Assembly (NCBI GenBank): GCA_963739975.1
Contig: CAVUCK010000005.1
Coordinates: 186,001-250,000, forward strand
Origin: JALZMG01 sp963739975
GTDB lineage: Bacteria; Actinomycetota; Acidimicrobiia; Acidimicrobiales; Ilumatobacteraceae
DNA: 64,000 nt
Direction of reading: 5' to 3'
Shown here: positions 55,991-64,000 of the stretch, in pieces
Position numbering within the stretch: position 1 is the stretch's first letter
Layout: each line of letters starts with the position of its first letter
The notes under the pieces: generated by a model
Database searches by the model: none
The model's input: only the letters and a program-made list of their open reading frames with translations
Told to the model about the DNA's origin: nothing
Position numbers and translations under genes: made by a program

Positions 55991-58430
55991 GGTGATCGCC
56001 GACGCCGACGACGAGCAGCTCGGGCGGCAGGTGACGATCAAGTTCGTTCGCCCCGAGTGGGCCGAGTCGGCGGACTTCCGACGCCGGTTCGAACGGACGA
56101 TGCAGGTCATGTCGACCCTGTCGCACCCGAACCTCGCTGCCGTCCACGATTGGGGCCAGGAGGAGATCGGCAAGCGGACGACCGTGTTCGCGGTGGTCGA
56201 ACGGCTCGACGGCGGCAGTCTGCGTGACCTGTTCGACCGGGGCCGGCTGCTCGATCCGTCGCAAGCGTTGGTCGTCGGGCTCGACGCCTGCCGCGGGCTC
56301 GACTTCGCCCACCGCCATCGCCTCGTGCACACCGAACTGTCACCGTCCAAGCTGGTCTTCGGCGACGACCGGCGCCTGCGCATCGTCGATTTCGGCCTGG
56401 CCCGGCTGCTCGGCGCCCACGACTGGCGCAACCCGTCGAACCTGTCCACGCACACCGCCCGGTACGCCTCGCCCGAGCAGGCGCTGGCGCAGCCGGTCGA
56501 CGCCCCGACGGACGTGTACTCGCTGGCGCTGATCCTCGTCGAAGCGGTCACCGGCAGCGTGCCGTTCTCCGCCCGGTCGACCGTCGCCACGCTGTCGGCG
56601 CGCGTGGGCCGGCTGATGCCCGTGTCCGCCGACCTCGGGCCGCTGGCTGCGGTGCTCGAGCGGGCCGGCCGCCCGGAGCCGAGCGAGCGTTCGACGGCCG
56701 CCGAGCTGGGTCGAGGTCTGGTTCGGGTGGCGGAGAACCTGCCGCGGCCCGCACCCATCCCGATCCTCGTCTCGACGGTCTTCGAAGACGACCCGAACCG
56801 GCTGCGCCGGCCCAACGACCCGACGGGTGGCGTGCACCGGCCGGATGACCCGGTGGCGGCGACGGTGGTCGATGATCCGCTCGCCGCCGAGGCGGCGATG
56901 GACGAGGCGCTGGCGGATGGGCCGGACCCGGATCCGGACCCGGGTGACGACGAGCGGCCGGCGCCAGCCGGCAGCGACGACGACAGCGACGGCGGCGGAG
57001 CGGCCGGCGACGATGACGGTGGTGGCGCAGACGCCGACGGCGGCGACGGAGCGGACGCGCCCGACGAACCCGACGAGGCCGACCAGCCCGGCGGGTCGGC
57101 CGGCGGGCCCGACCTGGCCCCGCCGCTCCCGCTGGTCGCCCCTCCGGTCGTGCCGCCGCCGCTCCCGCAAGGCCACGTCGACGACGAGGGCCACCGCGCT
57201 CCCGTCGCCTCCGGCGGCACGGCGCTGGCGGTCGCCGCGGTCGCCGCCGCCGCACCGGTGATGGTGCTGGCCCGCTCTGGGGCTGCGCATGGCGCAGCGG
57301 GTGAGTCCTCGGCGCCGATGCTCTACGACGGCGATCCTGATGCCACGGTCGACGAGCTGGCGGAGCTGGCCAAGGGGGCCACGCCCACCGACCCACCGGG
57401 ACCGCCGAACGGGACGCCGGCGCCGGCGGTCGAGCCGGCGCAGACGCTGGAGCCGGCGCGACGTGGGATCACGGCGACCGAGCCGGTGGACGCCCCAGGT
57501 GCCGAACGCGGACGGCGCCGGGCGTGGCCGTGGCTGCTGGCGTTGTTCGTGCTGGGCGCCCTCGCCGCGCTGGGCTACGTCGCCTACCGCCTGTTCCGGA
57601 CACCGACCCACGAGGTGCCGGCGCTGATCGGACTGACCGAAGCCGACGCCACGCGGCTGACGGACGGGTTCGACTGGGAGATCGACACCGAGCTCGCCCG
57701 CAGCGACGAGGAACCGGACGCCGGCGAGATCATCCGCACGGCGCCGGCGGCCGGGGAGCAGCTCGCCGAGGGAGAACCGTTCCTGATCGTCATCAGCGAG
57801 GGGCCCGAGCTGCGGATGCTGCCCGAGCTGTCCGGTCGGAGCCTGAGCGACGCCGAGACGGCGCTGGCCGAGCTGCGCCTGGTGGCCCTCCCCGCCGTCG
57901 AGGCCTTCGACGAGGAGGTTCCTCCGGGCGTGGTGATCTCGTGGTCGGTCGCCGACGACGAGGCGCTGGTGGCCGGCGACGAGGTGCTGCCGGACACCGA
58001 CATCGAGCTGGTGGTGTCGGCCGGCCCGGAGCCGCGCCTCGTGCCGGACCTCACCGGCACGCCCGTCAGCGACGTGACGGCGCAGCTGGAAGCGCTGCGC
58101 CTGGTGGTGACCCTCGCCGAACCGGTCTTCAGCGACACGGTGCCGCTCGATGGTCTCGTGGGGATCGAGCCGCCCGCCGGCACGTCGGTGGAGCGCGGCT
58201 CGACGGTCGTGTTGACCGCGTCGAAGGGCGTCGACCTGGTGACGATGCCAGACCTGACGGGCCAGACCCTGCCGCAGATCCAGGCCACGCTGGCGGCGGC
58301 CGGGCTGAACATCGGCGGCCTGCTCGGGAGCACGCAAGGCGTCTTCGTCTCGGCGTCCGTCACCGGCGAGTCGGCGGACCCCGGCGACGAGTACCGCCGC
58401 GGCACCGCCATCGACATGGTGCTCCTGTAA
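55965..58430 (+). CDS. PASTA-domain receptor Ser/Thr protein kinase, likely pseudokinase, 5' frameshift
   Basis: The 821 readable residues contain the kinase domain (ATP lysine K26 in QVTIKFV, DFG at 142-144), a 150-residue acidic and Pro-rich linker, one membrane helix (WPWLLALFVLGALAALGYVA) and four PASTA repeats (VPALIGLTEADA, LPELSGRSLSDA, VPDLTGTPVSDV, MPDLTGQTLPQI) that bind peptidoglycan fragments in relatives. The catalytic loop reads HTELSPSK instead of HRDLKPxN, so the base Asp is Glu124 and the Asn is Lys129; phosphotransfer is doubtful. The true start is probably ATG 55880 with a one-base insertion. It would sense the cell wall. Confidence 0.85.
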   Translation: MWRRRAPSAVIADADDEQLGRQVTIKFVRPEWAESADFRRRFERTMQVMSTLSHPNLAAVHDWGQEEIGKRTTVFAVVERLDGGSLRDLFDRGRLLDPSQALVVGLDACRGLDFAHRHRLVHTELSPSKLVFGDDRRLRIVDFGLARLLGAHDWRNPSNLSTHTARYASPEQALAQPVDAPTDVYSLALILVEAVTGSVPFSARSTVATLSARVGRLMPVSADLGPLAAVLERAGRPEPSERSTAAELGRGLVRVAENLPRPAPIPILVSTVFEDDPNRLRRPNDPTGGVHRPDDPVAATVVDDPLAAEAAMDEALADGPDPDPDPGDDERPAPAGSDDDSDGGGAAGDDDGGGADADGGDGADAPDEPDEADQPGGSAGGPDLAPPLPLVAPPVVPPPLPQGHVDDEGHRAPVASGGTALAVAAVAAAAPVMVLARSGAAHGAAGESSAPMLYDGDPDATVDELAELAKGATPTDPPGPPNGTPAPAVEPAQTLEPARRGITATEPVDAPGAERGRRRAWPWLLALFVLGALAALGYVAYRLFRTPTHEVPALIGLTEADATRLTDGFDWEIDTELARSDEEPDAGEIIRTAPAAGEQLAEGEPFLIVISEGPELRMLPELSGRSLSDAETALAELRLVALPAVEAFDEEVPPGVVISWSVADDEALVAGDEVLPDTDIELVVSAGPEPRLVPDLTGTPVSDVTAQLEALRLVVTLAEPVFSDTVPLDGLVGIEPPAGTSVERGSTVVLTASKGVDLVTMPDLTGQTLPQIQATLAAAGLNIGGLLGSTQGVFVSASVTGESADPGDEYRRGTAIDMVLL

Positions 58431-58453
58431 CCCGACAACCGCGTTCTGACGAT

Positions 58454-58480
58454 GATCCGGTACGGGTTTCCGTACCGATC
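58454..58480. repeat. Hairpin repeat family G, copy 2
   Basis: Arms CGGTACGG / CCGTACCG around GTTT, flanked by GATC on both sides. It is the inverted relative of 43169-43195, and lies 24 bp after the PASTA kinase stop. Confidence 0.7.
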
Positions 58481-58544
58481 GCGGCACAGAATCGCTCCGC
58501 CGCCGTTGGCGGTCGCCCGGGGGTCGCCGACTACCGTGCCGCCG

Positions 58545-59423
58545 ATGGGTGCACTCGACGGTCGTGTGGCGATCATCACCGGAGCAGGGCGCGGGCTCGG
58601 GCGTGAGCACGCCCTGCTGTTCGCCGCCGAGGGCGCCAAGGTCGTCGTCAACGACCGCGGCGGTGCCAACGACGGCGCCGGCGAGGACGCCGGGCCGGCG
58701 AACGAGGTCGTCGCCGAGATCCAGGCCAGCGGTGGCGAGGCGATCGCCAACGACGACGACGTAGCCGACTGGGACGGTGCCCAGCACCTCGTCAACTCGG
58801 CCATCGAGGCGTTCGGCGACCTCGACATCCTCGTCAACAACGCCGGCATCCTGCGCGACCGGGTCCTCGTCAACATGAGCGAGGCCGAGTGGGACGACGT
58901 CATCCGGGTCCACCTGCGCGGCCACTTCGCCCCCACCAAGTGGGCCGCCGCCTACTGGCGGGAGGAGGCCAAGAACGGCCGCGCCAAGCCGCGCAACGTC
59001 GTCCACACGTCGAGCACGTCGGGCCTCTTCTCCAACCCTGGGCAGAGCAACTACGGCGCGGCCAAGACCGGCATCGCCACGTTCAGCCAGATCATCGCCA
59101 AGGAGCTGACGCGCTACGAGGTGAAGAGCAACTGCATCGCGCCCGGCGCCCGGACCCGCCTGACGCTGGCCACCCCGGGGCTGGAGGAGGTCATGACGCC
59201 CAAGGAGGGCGCCTTCGACGAGTGGGATCCGGCCAACGTGTCGCCGCTCGTGGCCTACCTGAGCACCGCTGACTGCCTGTTCAACGGTGAGACGTTCTTC
59301 GTGCAGGGAGGCGTCGTGAAGCGCGTCCGGTCGTGGGAGATGGCCGAGACGGTCGAGCAGGCGGACCGCTGGACGGTCGACGGCCTGCGCGCCGCGCTGG
59401 CCGCGGCGATCCCCACTGGCTGA
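58545..59423 (+). CDS. Short-chain dehydrogenase (FabG/HSD17B4-like)
   Basis: NAD(P)-dependent dehydrogenase of 292 residues with TGAGRGLG at 12-19, NNAG, and the catalytic Ser, Tyr and Lys in SSTSGLFSNPGQSNYGAAK. The long helix insert and the GEDAGPANEVVAEI segment match the 3-hydroxyacyl-CoA dehydrogenase half of multifunctional enzyme type 2, so a role in fatty-acid or sterol side-chain oxidation is plausible. ATG 58545 is chosen; the longer frame would include the family G hairpin. Confidence 0.87.
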   Translation: MGALDGRVAIITGAGRGLGREHALLFAAEGAKVVVNDRGGANDGAGEDAGPANEVVAEIQASGGEAIANDDDVADWDGAQHLVNSAIEAFGDLDILVNNAGILRDRVLVNMSEAEWDDVIRVHLRGHFAPTKWAAAYWREEAKNGRAKPRNVVHTSSTSGLFSNPGQSNYGAAKTGIATFSQIIAKELTRYEVKSNCIAPGARTRLTLATPGLEEVMTPKEGAFDEWDPANVSPLVAYLSTADCLFNGETFFVQGGVVKRVRSWEMAETVEQADRWTVDGLRAALAAAIPTG

Positions 59424-59472
59424 TCGCTCCGGCCGTTCGATCGACGGTCCCCGACGTGACAAGGTCGTCGCC

Positions 59473-60039
59473 ATGCGCGAATTGATCGTCTCGGAGTTCG
59501 TCACCCTCGACGGCGTGATGGAGGCGCCGGGCGGCGAGCCCACGCACCCCCACACCGGCTGGGTCGGTGACGCCTTCGGGCCGGAACACGAGCAGTACAA
59601 GTTCGAGGAGGTGCTCGAGGCGGGGTCGCTGCTCCTCGGACGCACCACCTACGAGAGCTTCGCCGGCGCGTGGCCGACGTACACGGGACCGATGGCCGAG
59701 AAGATGAACGCCATGCCCAAGCACGTCGTGTCCACGACGCTGGCCGAACCGCAGTGGAACTCGACGGTGATCGACGGTGACGTGAGCGCCGCGGTAGGCG
59801 CGCTGAAGGGCGCCGAGGGCGGCCCGATCCTCGTCAACGGCAGCGCCACGCTGGTGCACACCCTGCTGCTCGACGGCCTCGTCGACACGCTGCGCCTGAT
59901 GGTCTTCCCGGTGTCCATCGGCGCCGGCCTGCGGGTGTTCCCCGACGAGCGGGTCAAGCAGAGCTGGCGGCTGGTCGAGCACCGCGCCTTCCCGAACAGC
60001 GTGCTGCTGCTGACGCTGCGGCCTACTCAACGGTCGTGA
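59473..60039 (+). CDS. Dihydrofolate reductase / RibD C-terminal family protein
   Basis: A 188-residue protein of the DHFR-like RibD_C fold: LIVSEFVTLDGVMEAPGG, LLLGRTTYESFAGAWP and VNGSATLVHTLLLDGLVD. These stand-alone proteins are common in actinobacteria and are NADPH-binding reductases of unknown substrate. Key folate-binding residues cannot be confirmed here. Confidence 0.87.
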   Translation: MRELIVSEFVTLDGVMEAPGGEPTHPHTGWVGDAFGPEHEQYKFEEVLEAGSLLLGRTTYESFAGAWPTYTGPMAEKMNAMPKHVVSTTLAEPQWNSTVIDGDVSAAVGALKGAEGGPILVNGSATLVHTLLLDGLVDTLRLMVFPVSIGAGLRVFPDERVKQSWRLVEHRAFPNSVLLLTLRPTQRS

Positions 60040-60063
60040 TCGTGGCGTGACGGGCGTCGGCGG

Positions 60064-60609
60064 ATGACGTCGGACGAACCTGTCGCGTTCGGACCGTGGC
60101 TCGTCGCCACCCGTGGCGCGCTGCGCGGCGAGCACGACGCCGAGGTGCCGTGCGGCACCTGCACAGCGTGCTGCCGGGCGTCGCAGTTCGTCGACATCGG
60201 CCCCGACGAGCACGACGCCACGGCGCACATCCCGGCCGAGCTGTTGTTCCCGGCACCGGGGCGGCCCGGCCACCTCGTGATGGGCTACGACGAGCGCGGT
60301 CACTGCCCGATGCTGCGGACCGACGGGTGCTCCATCTACGCACACCGGCCCCAGGCCTGCCGCACCTACGACTGCCGGGTGTTCGCCGCCACCGGTGTCG
60401 AGCCGGCCGACGCCGGTGTCGCCGAGCGCGTCCGCCGATGGACGTTCGACCACGCCACGGACCGTGAGCGCGCCGACCACGCCGCCGTGCAGGCGGCCGT
60501 CGTGGTGGTCCGCCAGCGCCTCGATCCGACGGGCACCCGACCGGCGGCGATCAACCCGACGCAGGTGGCGGTGCAGGCGATCGACGCCGCCGGCGAGGTC
60601 AGTCCGTGA
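60064..60609 (+). CDS. YkgJ-family cysteine cluster protein
   Basis: This 181-residue protein has the CxxCxxCC cluster (C30, C33, C36, C37 in PCGTCTACC) and later Cys in GHCPML, DGCSIYAHRPQACRTYDC. The pattern marks the YkgJ/CxxCxxCC family, proposed to bind Zn or an Fe-S cluster; the function is unknown. Its stop overlaps the convergent SCP2 gene by 11 bp. Confidence 0.85.
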   Translation: MTSDEPVAFGPWLVATRGALRGEHDAEVPCGTCTACCRASQFVDIGPDEHDATAHIPAELLFPAPGRPGHLVMGYDERGHCPMLRTDGCSIYAHRPQACRTYDCRVFAATGVEPADAGVAERVRRWTFDHATDRERADHAAVQAAVVVVRQRLDPTGTRPAAINPTQVAVQAIDAAGEVSP

Positions 60610-61006
60610 TGGCCTTGATCTCGTCGGCGATCTGCTGGCTCGCCTCGTCGCTCGGCATGGCCGTCTGCAGCGCCATCAGCTTCATCATGTCGCCCTGCAC
60701 GACGATCTTGCCGGACATGAAGGCCTGCATCCCCGCCGCCGAGTCCTGGTCGACGAACAGGGCCTTGGCCGTGGCGTAGTCGGTGGTGATGGTGACGTCG
60801 GCGTCCTCCAGGCGACCGAGCTCCATCACGACGTCGCCCGACGACGTGTCCAGGTAGCTCTCGACGGTCCCCTCGCCGAAGGGCGCGCCGGTGACGATCT
60901 GGTTGATCTTCAAGGATTGGGTGACCTTGGCCGTCTCGCCGGCGTGACGCTGGCGGATGGCTCTTGCTTCGGTCATCCACTCGTCGGACAGGAACGGGTG
61001 TGGCAT
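60599..61006 (-). CDS. SCP2 sterol-binding domain protein
   Basis: This 135-residue stand-alone SCP2 domain (LEDADVTITTDYATAKALFV and AFMSGKIVVQGDMMKLMAL) binds lipids or acyl-CoAs. It fits the lipid-metabolism genes nearby, such as the MFE-2-like SDR. It is on the minus strand, downstream of the OSBS-like gene by 27 bp, and so may end that operon. Confidence 0.85.
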   Translation of the reverse strand: MPHPFLSDEWMTEARAIRQRHAGETAKVTQSLKINQIVTGAPFGEGTVESYLDTSSGDVVMELGRLEDADVTITTDYATAKALFVDQDSAAGMQAFMSGKIVVQGDMMKLMALQTAMPSDEASQQIADEIKAITD

Positions 61007-61033
61007 GGCCGAGGAACCTACCCGCCCGGCCCG

Positions 61034-62146
61034 TCACGTCCGCAGGTCGTGGCTGCTGACCGTGACCTCGTCGAGGAAGTCGAGGTCCAGGTTGAACCCG
61101 AAGCCCGGTCCCGTGGGCACGGCCACGTGGCCGTCGACGACCTCGATCGGCTCGGTCACGACGTCCCTGGCGTAGAAGCGGCGCGACGCCGACACGTCGC
61201 CGGGCAGCGTGAACCCCTCCATCGCCGCGAGGGCGGCGTTGGCCGCCCGGCCGATGCCGGTCTCCAGCATCCCGCCGCACCAGACCGGGATCCCTCGCCG
61301 CCGGCACTCGTCGTGGATGGCCACGGCGGCCAGGTACCCGCCGACCCGGCCGGCCTTGATGTTGACGACCTCGCAGGCACCGAGCTCGATGGCATCGACC
61401 GCGGTGGTGACCGACAGGATCGATTCGTCGAGGCAGATCGGGGTCTCGGCCGCTCGCGCCAGCGCGGCGTGGCCGAGCAGGTCGTCCTCCGGCAGCGGCT
61501 GCTCGATCAGCAGCAGGTCGTGCTCGTCGAGCCGGCGCAGCAGCTCGACGTCGTCGCGCGTGTAGGCCGTGTTGGCGTCGACCTGCAGCGGGACGTCCGG
61601 GCCGACCAGGCGGCGGATTGCGGCGACCGGCTCCAGGTCCGACCCGGGCTCGATCTTCAGCTTGATCCGCACGTACCCGTCGGCGAGGTAGCCGGCTACA
61701 GCCCGCTCCAACTCGGCGATCGTGTCGTGGATGCCGACGCTCACGCCGCTCGGGATGCGGTCGCGGGTGGCCCCGACGTGCTCGGCGAACGATTGGCCGG
61801 CGGCCCGCAGCTGGGCGTCGAGCACGGCCATCTCCAGCGCCGCCTTGGCCATCGGGTGGCCCTTCACGGCGGCCAGCGCAGGCGCCACGTCGGCGGCCCG
61901 CTCGACGGCGCCGAGGCGGGGCACCAGCTCCTGGGTGATCACGAGCGCCGCCCCGTCGACGTACTCGGCGGAATAGGTCGGCTCGTCGCCGGCGACGCAC
62001 TCACCCCAGCCGTCGACGCGCCCACCGCCGACGTCGATGGCGGCGCGGACGAGGAGGATGCGGCGGCTGGTCTGCACCCCGAAGCTGGTGCGGAACGGCG
62101 TCACCAGCGGCAGCTGGATCTCGCGCAGCTCGGCAAGCTCGATCAT
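61034..62146 (-). CDS. o-Succinylbenzoate synthase / N-succinylamino acid racemase family enzyme
   Basis: Enolase-superfamily enzyme of 370 residues. The catalytic lysines are K162/K164 (KLK) and K263 (NIKAGRVGG), and the metal ligands are D190, E214 and D239. This set matches MenC-like OSBS and its promiscuous NSAR relatives. The gene overlaps a GNAT acyltransferase by ATGA, and no other men gene is in the window. A similar NSAR/OSBS-GNAT pair in Geobacillus kaustophilus works in D-amino-acid conversion, so racemase activity is as likely as menaquinone synthesis. Confidence 0.85.
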   Translation of the reverse strand: MIELAELREIQLPLVTPFRTSFGVQTSRRILLVRAAIDVGGGRVDGWGECVAGDEPTYSAEYVDGAALVITQELVPRLGAVERAADVAPALAAVKGHPMAKAALEMAVLDAQLRAAGQSFAEHVGATRDRIPSGVSVGIHDTIAELERAVAGYLADGYVRIKLKIEPGSDLEPVAAIRRLVGPDVPLQVDANTAYTRDDVELLRRLDEHDLLLIEQPLPEDDLLGHAALARAAETPICLDESILSVTTAVDAIELGACEVVNIKAGRVGGYLAAVAIHDECRRRGIPVWCGGMLETGIGRAANAALAAMEGFTLPGDVSASRRFYARDVVTEPIEVVDGHVAVPTGPGFGFNLDLDFLDEVTVSSHDLRT

Positions 62147-62850
62147 GGCGCTGACGCGACGAGGTACTCGCCACCCTCGGAGAAGGACACCACGCGGCCG
62201 CCGGCGGCCAAGCGATCGCCGAGCTCGCTGCGCAGGCGCCGCCGCCAGCCGTCGGCTGCCGACCGGTCGGTGCGGCGCAGCGTCACGATGTCGTCCGGCG
62301 TCGGAACCGCGATCGTGTCGGACGGCGGCTCCTCGCCCTGCGACGCCGCGTCGTCCGTCGTCGACCACGCCACGAGCAGCCGGTCGCTCTCGTCACGGGC
62401 GTTGATGGCGTCGTCGATCGGCCCGTAGAAGTTCACGAGGTAGTCGTCGACCTCGGCGCCGAGCACGCGCAGGTTGAACCGGGCGTTGCGGCGCACGAGC
62501 GGGTCGAAGGTCCACGTGACCCACGCCAACCCCTGGTCGGCCGCCCAGGCCCGCTGGTGCTGCTTGAGCCGAGCGCCGACGCCGGTGCCGCGTACGCCCG
62601 GCAGCACCCCGGTCAGGTGGCTGTGCAGCGCGGCGGCGCCGTGATGGCGGGCGAGGAACCCGATCGAGCCCCCGACGACCTGTCCGTCGGCGTAGGCCGC
62701 GGCGACGTAGCCGCCGGCGTGACTGATGGCGCGGGCCAGCTCGACGTTGATCAGCGGCGTCGCCGCGCCCCACACCTGGTCGAACACGGTGGCGATGCGG
62801 TGCATCTCGGCCGCATCGTCGACCAGGCGGATCTCGAGGTCCTGGTTCAT
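62143..62850 (-). CDS. GNAT-family N-acyltransferase
   Basis: This 235-residue acetyltransferase-fold protein has the acyl-CoA loop GVLPGVRGTGVGARLKQHQR, FNLRVLGAEVDDYLVNFYG and a C-terminal extension. It is linked by 4-nt ATGA overlaps to both the OSBS-like gene downstream and the membrane gene upstream, so the three are translationally coupled. By analogy with NSAR operons it may N-succinylate amino acids. Confidence 0.83.
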   Translation of the reverse strand: MNQDLEIRLVDDAAEMHRIATVFDQVWGAATPLINVELARAISHAGGYVAAAYADGQVVGGSIGFLARHHGAAALHSHLTGVLPGVRGTGVGARLKQHQRAWAADQGLAWVTWTFDPLVRRNARFNLRVLGAEVDDYLVNFYGPIDDAINARDESDRLLVAWSTTDDAASQGEEPPSDTIAVPTPDDIVTLRRTDRSAADGWRRRLRSELGDRLAAGGRVVSFSEGGEYLVASAP

Positions 62851-64000
62851 GCGGCTCTCGCCCGAGGCCCGCCGAGCCCGAGGTGGTAGGTGCGGCGCAC
62901 AGCGAGAGCTTGGCGCAGCTCCGGGGCCACGTCCTCAGCGAACTCCTCGCGGTACGTGGCGTCCGTCGACAACAGGACCGTGAAGTACATGCCGGAGAAT
63001 GTGCCGAGGAACGCGGCGACGCGCAGCAGCGGCTCGGTGATGACCAGCGTCCGTCCGCCCACCGCCCACGCCACGAGCACGTTCACGTCGTCGACGGCCG
63101 TCCACGCCTGGATCGTCTCCTCGGGGATGGCCAGGAACCCGAAGGCGACGAAGAACGCCGTGAGGCTCAGGGCGACCAGGGTGATCTGGATGGCCTGGGA
63201 GAAGATCGTCACCAACCCGATGTTGAAGCGTTGGCGAACGCTCATCGGGTCGGCGGCCACCGGTCCCGCCGGCGGGCCGACGGCGCGCAGCACGTCGCCG
63301 CCGGGGGTGTCGGCGACGAGGCCGTCGATCTCGGCCCACGAGTCGAAGCGGTTCAGCTGGCGCATCAGCGACGGCACCCGCGACAGCACGAACACGGCGC
63401 CGAGGGCGAAGAAGATGGCCAGCACGACGGCGTAGACCGGTCCGTCCAACGTGCCGGCGACCTGCCAGACCTCGGCGTTGATGAACAGGAACGTCAGGAA
63501 CAGCAGGAGCAGCGGCAGGGCTCTGACCACCACGTTGAACAGCACGGCGAACTGGGCCATGGTGCGCTGGCCGGCCCAGCGCAGCAGCGGCAGCACGCCG
63601 TAGCTGGTCAGCGCCCACAGCGCGGCAAGCAGCGCCACTGCCTCGACGAGGGTCTGCAGCGCGTCGCCCCATTGGCCGACGAACATCGACGGAAGCGTGG
63701 GCACGATGATGAACACGGCCAGCTCGGCGGGGCCGATGCGGCGCGGCCGCTCCGTCCACCGGCGCCCGCGCAACCAGTTGGCGGCGAACCACGTGACGAG
63801 CGAGGCGGCCACGACGAACGCCGCCACGGCGAGGTTGCGGACCGCGCTCCAGTGGGTGAGATCCAGCGCGTTGAGCCCGAGCAACAGGTAGGCGACGACG
63901 AGCAGGGGGAGGGCGCGGCCCCAGATGACCGCCGCCGGATCCCGTCGCTCGACGAAGTGCGGCAGCCCGCGGCCGATGAACCACCGTTCGATGGCAGCGA
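62847..64000 (-). CDS. Polytopic membrane protein of unknown function, 5' end outside the window
   Basis: At least 384 residues; the frame stays open to the window edge, with AAIERWFIGRGLPHFVERRD as the first readable residues. About eight hydrophobic helices are spread through it (LPLLVVAYLLLGLNALDL, PLLLLFLTFLFINAEVW, VYAVVLAIFFALGAVFVLSR, ITLVALSLTAFFVAFGFLAI). A short TTG-initiated frame from 63884 is not the true start. I recognise no family. It is the first of three coupled genes. Confidence 0.8.
   Translation of the reverse strand, partial: AAIERWFIGRGLPHFVERRDPAAVIWGRALPLLVVAYLLLGLNALDLTHWSAVRNLAVAAFVVAASLVTWFAANWLRGRRWTERPRRIGPAELAVFIIVPTLPSMFVGQWGDALQTLVEAVALLAALWALTSYGVLPLLRWAGQRTMAQFAVLFNVVVRALPLLLLFLTFLFINAEVWQVAGTLDGPVYAVVLAIFFALGAVFVLSRVPSLMRQLNRFDSWAEIDGLVADTPGGDVLRAVGPPAGPVAADPMSVRQRFNIGLVTIFSQAIQITLVALSLTAFFVAFGFLAIPEETIQAWTAVDDVNVLVAWAVGGRTLVITEPLLRVAAFLGTFSGMYFTVLLSTDATYREEFAEDVAPELRQALAVRRTYHLGLGGPRARAA

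Overview
The window is a GC-rich (roughly 70%), densely packed bacterial chromosome segment with frequent GTG and some TTG starts. Gene content and order point to Actinomycetota. The neighbourhoods glyA - wecA-like - atp operon and cysteine desulfurase - mnmA - MetE-like - ligA are typical of that phylum, and MurA carries the Asp-type active site known from mycobacteria. A separate delta subunit, two b-type subunits and a very short epsilon argue against Mycobacteriales. I would guess Acidimicrobiia, but that is inference. I see no rRNA, tRNA, phage, IS element or CRISPR array.

Layout. 1-5006 (minus): TerB-like protein, S9B peptidase, nucleoside hydrolase, thiolase-like protein. 5063-8407: glyA, a WecA-type glycosyl-phosphotransferase and a convergent PEP-mutase-family enzyme. 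8503-16778: the complete F1Fo ATP synthase operon. 16863-26476: SDR, glpX, S9C peptidase, DinB, a DUF222/HNH endonuclease divergent from a serine hydrolase, a J-domain protein and a small hydrolase. 26686-34429: DedA, K+-independent H+-pyrophosphatase, MFS carrier, murA, NifU-like scaffold, MeaB GTPase. 34399-40668: DUF559 protein, enoyl-CoA hydratase and two divergent drug-type ABC transporters around a MarR regulator. 40673-46875: glycogen and sugar metabolism (glgP, glycosyltransferase, galT). 46952-53859: cysteine desulfurase, mnmA, membrane protein, MetE-like protein, ligA. 53968-64000: nitroreductase, PASTA receptor (pseudo)kinase, SDR, small enzymes, and an OSBS/NSAR-GNAT-membrane protein operon.

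The most unusual feature is a set of short repeated elements at gene junctions. In at least eight co-directional junctions the spacer is itself an open micro-ORF. Its start overlaps or nearly touches the upstream stop, and its stop overlaps the downstream start (ATGA, GTGA or TAATG). This holds three times inside the atp operon, in a five-copy 68-bp array (25558-25901), in a five-copy 104-bp array feeding the ligA start (51300-51823), and before galT, the nucleoside hydrolase and an ABC permease. All these inserts are 2 modulo 3 in length, as needed to keep 4-nt-overlap translational coupling. Several also carry an inverted repeat whose right arm contains the downstream start codon. The elements look like miniature insertions that are tolerated because they preserve coupling, or that regulate it. 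Other short palindromic repeat families (called D, F and G below) sit between genes.

Three genes (glyA, the second ABC permease, the PASTA kinase) appear to carry single-base frameshifts. These may be real or assembly errors.
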